Source: Fibrella rubiginis
GTDB lineage: Bacteria > Bacteroidota > Bacteroidia > Cytophagales > Spirosomataceae
Reading direction: 5' to 3'
Length of the DNA: 64,000 nt
NCBI RefSeq assembly: GCF_017353185.1
Contig: NZ_JAFMYV010000011.1
Coordinates: 62,001 to 126,000, forward strand
The notes beneath the pieces were generated by a model. That model did not search any database and was not told the origin of the DNA. It was given only the letters and a program-made list of their open reading frames with translations. A program made the position numbers and the translations under genes. Position 1 is the stretch's first letter, and each line of letters begins with the position of its first letter. This document shows positions 61,194 through 64,000 of the stretch, one piece after another.

Positions 61194-61487
61194 TTAGACC
61201 TTGGATGTTGGACGTTGGCTGGGCTGTAACTTCTGCTCGTCTATGTCGCGTTCCAGTTTACCGATCTTCCGGTCGAGGGTGACCAGGTAGATGATGATGC
61301 CGAAGAAGACCGTGGCAATCACCGCGACAACTACCCATATCTTACCATCGGCCCGAAGCTGATCAGCCATTTCAACGGGCTGTTGTGCCATCAGGCTCTG
61401 ACTAATCAGAAGCAGGGCAAATACCGAAAAAAAACGAATCCGGGCCGTCGCTCCGGCGCACCGGCTTGGCAAAAATGATCGGTTCAT
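61194..61487 (-). CDS. ccmD: CcmD-family protein
   Basis: About 97 residues from the ATG at 61487. A signal-like segment (FFSVFALLLISQSLMAQ, about 19-35), then MADQLRADGKIWVVVAVIATVF and one helix ending IIIYLVTLDRKIGKLERD. This layout is typical of Bacteroidota CcmD, which holds holo-CcmE release together with CcmC. A possible start at 61556 would contain the TATCTTTG promoter box, so the downstream ATG is preferred. Confidence 0.8.
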   Translation of the reverse strand: MNRSFLPSRCAGATARIRFFSVFALLLISQSLMAQQPVEMADQLRADGKIWVVVAVIATVFFGIIIYLVTLDRKIGKLERDIDEQKLQPSQRPTSKV

Positions 61488-61535
61488 ACGTGGTGTCTGG
61501 GGCAAAAAGAAACGGGCTATCCCTTTATTTTTCAA

Positions 61536-61543
61536 CAAAGATA
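61536..61543 (-). promoter_or_regulatory. -7 box (TATCTTTG) upstream of ccmD
   Basis: Minus-strand TATCTTTG fits TAnnTTTG and gives a leader of about 40 nt to the ccmD ATG at 61487. It lies in the 90-bp gap between ccmC and ccmD and could drive ccmD-ccmE. Confidence 0.45.
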
Positions 61544-61577
61544 CGGCCCGTTTCATTCGCCTAAACGTATGTTGTGT

Positions 61578-62237
61578 TTACTCTTCCATCACCATCTGTA
61601 GCCGCCGCAGACGTACCCGCAGTTGCGTTATCCAAACGCCAAGCAGCGTGAAGCCAATAATGGCGGGGTAGAACACCATCCGCATCTGATTGTCCATGTC
61701 ATACTTGCCAAAAGCGGGGTTGCCACCGTTGCCAGGATGCAGTGAATCGGTCATGCGGGGAATGATAAAAATTAATGGAATGAAGACTGCAAACGCCAGA
61801 ATATTATAAACTGCCGAAATGCGGGCGCGGCGCTGTTCATCATCAAAAGCTCCCCGCAATACCAAATAGGCCAAGTACAGTAGCATACTCACAGCGACAC
61901 TATTCAGCTTAGGATCATTTGGCCAGGGTTCGCCCCAGGTATAATTGGCCCAAACGGCCCCGGTGGCACAACCCAGCAAGCCAAATACAATGGCCGTGTT
62001 GGCAAACTGCACCGAAACAGCATCATGCGCCAGTTTACCACTACGCAGGTATCGGATCGCGAAGATCATAGACGTGAGCATGAGCGTGATCATGGCAAAC
62101 CAAAGCGGCACGTGGAAATACACGTTGCGGATGCTCTCGTTCAGAATGGGTTGGCGGGGCGTGGGTCCCAGCAATCCCCAGAAAACAGTATACGTCAGAA
62201 TCAGGACCGCCAGGGCCTTCCACCAGTGTTTTTTCAT
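61578..62237 (-). CDS. ccmC: Heme exporter/handling protein CcmC
   Basis: 219 residues, six hydrophobic helices. The heme-handling loop reads TGAVWANYTWGEPWPNDPKLN (in two parts, about 99-119), a reduced WWD motif compared with E. coli CcmC. Flanking histidines are kept: NVYFHVPLWFAMI (about 38-50) and DSLHPGNGG (about 166). It attaches heme to CcmE. 93 bp holding an inverted repeat separate it from ccmB. Confidence 0.92.
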   Translation of the reverse strand: MKKHWWKALAVLILTYTVFWGLLGPTPRQPILNESIRNVYFHVPLWFAMITLMLTSMIFAIRYLRSGKLAHDAVSVQFANTAIVFGLLGCATGAVWANYTWGEPWPNDPKLNSVAVSMLLYLAYLVLRGAFDDEQRRARISAVYNILAFAVFIPLIFIIPRMTDSLHPGNGGNPAFGKYDMDNQMRMVFYPAIIGFTLLGVWITQLRVRLRRLQMVMEE

Positions 62238-62326
62238 TGTTTGTCTGTTTGAGTATTTGTCTGTTTTTAGGAAGTTCTATTGTGGTTGCAACAACCAAAC
62301 CGACGAACGCACAAACAGACAAACAA
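62237..62326. repeat. Imperfect inverted repeat (TGTTTGTCTGTTTG words)
   Basis: Arms of about 30 nt, 62237-62266 and 62297-62326, with a perfect 15-nt outer part and about five mismatches inside, including transversions; loop 30 nt. It fills the gap between ccmB (stop 62332) and ccmC (start 62237). Confidence 0.7.
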
Positions 62327-62331
62327 CATCT

Positions 62332-63006
62332 TTAGCTCTTCCAAATGAACGGAAATAGCAGTACGGAAAGTGCCAGAACGATGGCGTCGATGGCTAAAAT
62401 AGACAACAATTCGTCGCGGCTGGCCGAGCGTTCCAACCCGTCCATTGCGTTCTTCGAAACACGCAGTAGCAGCAGCAGCAGGGGCAAAATGACCGGAAAA
62501 CTCAGGATAGCCATGAGTGTGGCCGAGTTTTCGGCTTTGGCCGCGATGCCCGCCACCAGCGTGAGTGAAGCCGCGAACCCTACCGCCCCCAGCAACAGGC
62601 CACCCAGATACAGTTGCCAGTCCTGCGCCAGGTTACCCAGCACAAACGCATACACGGCAAACCCCAGCAGCGATAGCACCAGCATCAGCCCGATGTTATA
62701 TATGATTTTGGCAATGATAATCTGCTGCGGACTGGCCAGCGTATAGTAGTAGAGTTGTCGCCCGGCCCGTTCCTGCACGAAGGTTTTGGCAATGGCATTA
62801 ATGGCCGAAAATAGCTGGATGATCCAGAACAGGGTATTCCAGACAATGGGCAGCAGTTGACCGCGACGGGCGTTGAAGCTCAGGTAACAGACAAAAACGG
62901 CCCCCACTATATACAGAAGCATGCCATTGAGCGCATACCGCTGCCGCCATTCCAGCCGAAACTCCTTCGCTACTAACGTCCCGATCTGGCTGAGTGATTG
63001 TTGCAT
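62332..63006 (-). CDS. ccmB: Heme exporter permease CcmB
   Basis: About 224 residues from the ATG at 63006, six hydrophobic helices. LVAKEFRLEWRQRYALNGML at the N-terminus and ERAGRQLYYYTLASPQQIIIAKIIYN (in parts, about 85-110) match CcmB of the ABC-2 permease type. The usual ATPase CcmA is not adjacent and may be encoded elsewhere. First gene of the minus-strand ccmB-C-D-E-F order. Confidence 0.92.
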   Translation of the reverse strand: MQQSLSQIGTLVAKEFRLEWRQRYALNGMLLYIVGAVFVCYLSFNARRGQLLPIVWNTLFWIIQLFSAINAIAKTFVQERAGRQLYYYTLASPQQIIIAKIIYNIGLMLVLSLLGFAVYAFVLGNLAQDWQLYLGGLLLGAVGFAASLTLVAGIAAKAENSATLMAILSFPVILPLLLLLLRVSKNAMDGLERSASRDELLSILAIDAIVLALSVLLFPFIWKS

Positions 63007-63012
63007 ATGGGG

Positions 63013-63020
63013 CAAAAATA
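63013..63020 (-). promoter_or_regulatory. Possible -7 box (TATTTTTG) for ccmB
   Basis: Minus-strand TATTTTTG fits TAnnTTTG; only 6 nt lie between it and the ccmB ATG, so an mRNA would be almost leaderless. Tentative. Confidence 0.25.
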
Positions 63021-63074
63021 CTGTTTAGAGTGGCGTCGGCGTCACCCCCGCGAAGCCACTCCGACATTCAAACA

Positions 63075-63569
63075 CTAAAACAGCGCCAATTGCCCCTCCG
63101 GCGACCTCCTCCGTGATCCTTCGTGTTCCAGCAGCCACTGCTTGCGCCACAGCCCCCCGGCGTAGCCTGTCAGGCTGCCGTTCGAGCCAATGATGCGGTG
63201 GCAGGGAATCACGATAGCCAGTGGGTTGCGGCCATTGGCGGCGGCCACAGCACGAATAGCCTTTTCATCGCCAAGCTGGCGCGAGAGTTCGAGGTAGGAG
63301 AATGTTTTGCCAAAGGGCACCGTCAGCAGGGCGGTCCATACCCGCCGCTGAAACTCGGTGCCGATGGGGTTAATGGCAAAATCGAAGGTATGGCGTTCGC
63401 CGTTGAAATAGGCGGTGAGCTGTTCGTGGGCAGCCTGCAACGGAGCAGGCAAACCAACCGGCAAAGGCAGGTCGGGCATGGGATCATCCAGGCAACTGAT
63501 CGCCAGCACACCCGACTTGTCGCCCGTAATGCGGATAGTACCGAGGGGTGAGGTAAGATACGAAACCAT
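63075..63569 (-). CDS. ogt: Methylated-DNA-protein-cysteine methyltransferase (Ogt/MGMT)
   Basis: 164 residues. N-terminal domain (LTSPLGTIRITGDKSGVLAI), then the DNA-binding domain with FQRRVWTALLTVPFGKTFSYLEL (in parts, about 68-90), AIRAVAAANGRNPLAIVIPCHRII with the PCHR active-site cysteine (about 122) and GYAGGLWRKQWLLEHE. Removes alkyl groups from O6-guanine in a suicide reaction. No Ada regulatory domain. Not linked to the glycosylase at 35393. Confidence 0.95.
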   Translation of the reverse strand: MVSYLTSPLGTIRITGDKSGVLAISCLDDPMPDLPLPVGLPAPLQAAHEQLTAYFNGERHTFDFAINPIGTEFQRRVWTALLTVPFGKTFSYLELSRQLGDEKAIRAVAAANGRNPLAIVIPCHRIIGSNGSLTGYAGGLWRKQWLLEHEGSRRRSPEGQLALF

Positions 63570-63630
63570 AGAACAAGTGGTTGGGCCGGGCCAAAACGGG
63601 TCGCTTCAGCCCAGCAACGTATTCCACAAG

Positions 63631-64000
63631 TTAGGTAAAATATTGCCGCAATACATCATCGAGCATGGCTTTGGTAAGTGGTTTGTTGCGGTAGCCGGTT
63701 ACCTCATTAAACTGCCCGGCGCGTTGGGCATCAGCGGGGTTGAGCGAGGTTGTCAGCATCATCACCACTACATGGCTCTTCAGATTATCGGCCAGTTTAT
63801 GGTACTCTTCGAGAAACTCAAATCCATTCATACCGGGCATATTGATGTCCAGCAGAATCACTTCGGGGCGAATATAATCGGGTGACTGGGTATCGGACAG
63901 GTATGCCAAGGCGTCTACTCCGTTTTCGGCCACACGCACGGCATCGCAATGGCCCCATTCGTCAATTACTAATTGGTGGATATAATTGTCATCCGGGTCG
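63631..64000 (-). CDS. Single-domain response regulator (CheY-like), 5' end beyond window
   Basis: About 122 codons of a receiver domain, open at base 64000. The acidic pocket (DPDDNYIHQLVIDE) is at the edge, the phosphoacceptor aspartate is in VILLDINMPGMNGFEFL, then the threonine switch MMLTTSLNPAD and the lysine YRNKPLTKAML. It ends after the receiver fold with no output domain. The missing start is probably only a few codons away. Partner kinase unknown. Confidence 0.88.
   Translation of the reverse strand, partial: DPDDNYIHQLVIDEWGHCDAVRVAENGVDALAYLSDTQSPDYIRPEVILLDINMPGMNGFEFLEEYHKLADNLKSHVVVMMLTTSLNPADAQRAGQFNEVTGYRNKPLTKAMLDDVLRQYFT

Noticed and set aside
1..64000. tRNA, rRNA, insertion sequence, integrase or prophage genes
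   Set aside because: None recognised on reading both strands; no transposase or integrase motifs were seen in the translated frames.

Overview
The window looks like a chromosomal segment of a Bacteroidota bacterium, most likely order Cytophagales (Spirosoma-like; this placement is inference). Supporting signs are GldE- and GSCFA-type proteins, curlin-repeat proteins, a TAnnTTTG-type -7 promoter box before rpsF, A/T-rich translation starts with little Shine-Dalgarno signal, and moderately high GC in genes with AT-rich islands between loci.

Bases 1-33,000 are an accessory surface-polymer region. Two incomplete sets of Wzy-type exopolysaccharide machinery lie on the minus strand. Set 1 (1-4,847) has an export lipoprotein, a Wzc-like tyrosine autokinase, a lipid-carrier sugar transferase and a flippase cut by the left edge. 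Set 2 (16,373-32,670) has a second autokinase, sugar transferase and flippase, then a run of glycosyltransferases (GT2, GT4, GT26, GNT-I-like, GT39-like), an O-antigen polymerase/ligase-like protein and a beta-helix lipoprotein. Between them are a GT39-type membrane glycosyltransferase, two large curlin-repeat (amyloid) proteins, an exported TPR + Ppx/GppA-like protein with a degraded active site, an Ig-like membrane-anchored protein, and a plus-strand pair of a second export lipoprotein and a GT61 enzyme. The csg secretion genes are not in the window.

Bases 33,200-64,000 are mostly housekeeping: transporters, DNA repair (3-methyladenine glycosylase, methylguanine methyltransferase), YicC, a vitamin B6 neighbourhood (oversized pdxA, a 2-hydroxyacid dehydrogenase and the PLP-binding YggS protein), the rpsF-rpsR-rplI operon, Mrp and Nfu Fe-S carriers, tsaD, a TamB-like protein, GldE, and a System I cytochrome c maturation cluster (ccmB-C-D-E-F) whose CcmE carries CxxxY instead of HxxxY. 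A response regulator is cut by the right edge.

The most striking feature is non-coding. Many gene junctions, above all from 28 to 62 kb, contain long inverted repeats with arms of 15-48 nt, several perfect. They fit tightly between neighbouring genes and often include the stop codon, or even the last codons, of an adjacent gene. Four share a loop-proximal core (AACGTTGCTTCGCG-like); the others have unrelated arms but the same architecture. In four of the imperfect ones all arm mismatches are transitions. This looks like a genome-wide class of hairpin element, probably terminators or mRNA-stabilising structures, whose two arms are kept identical by some correction process.
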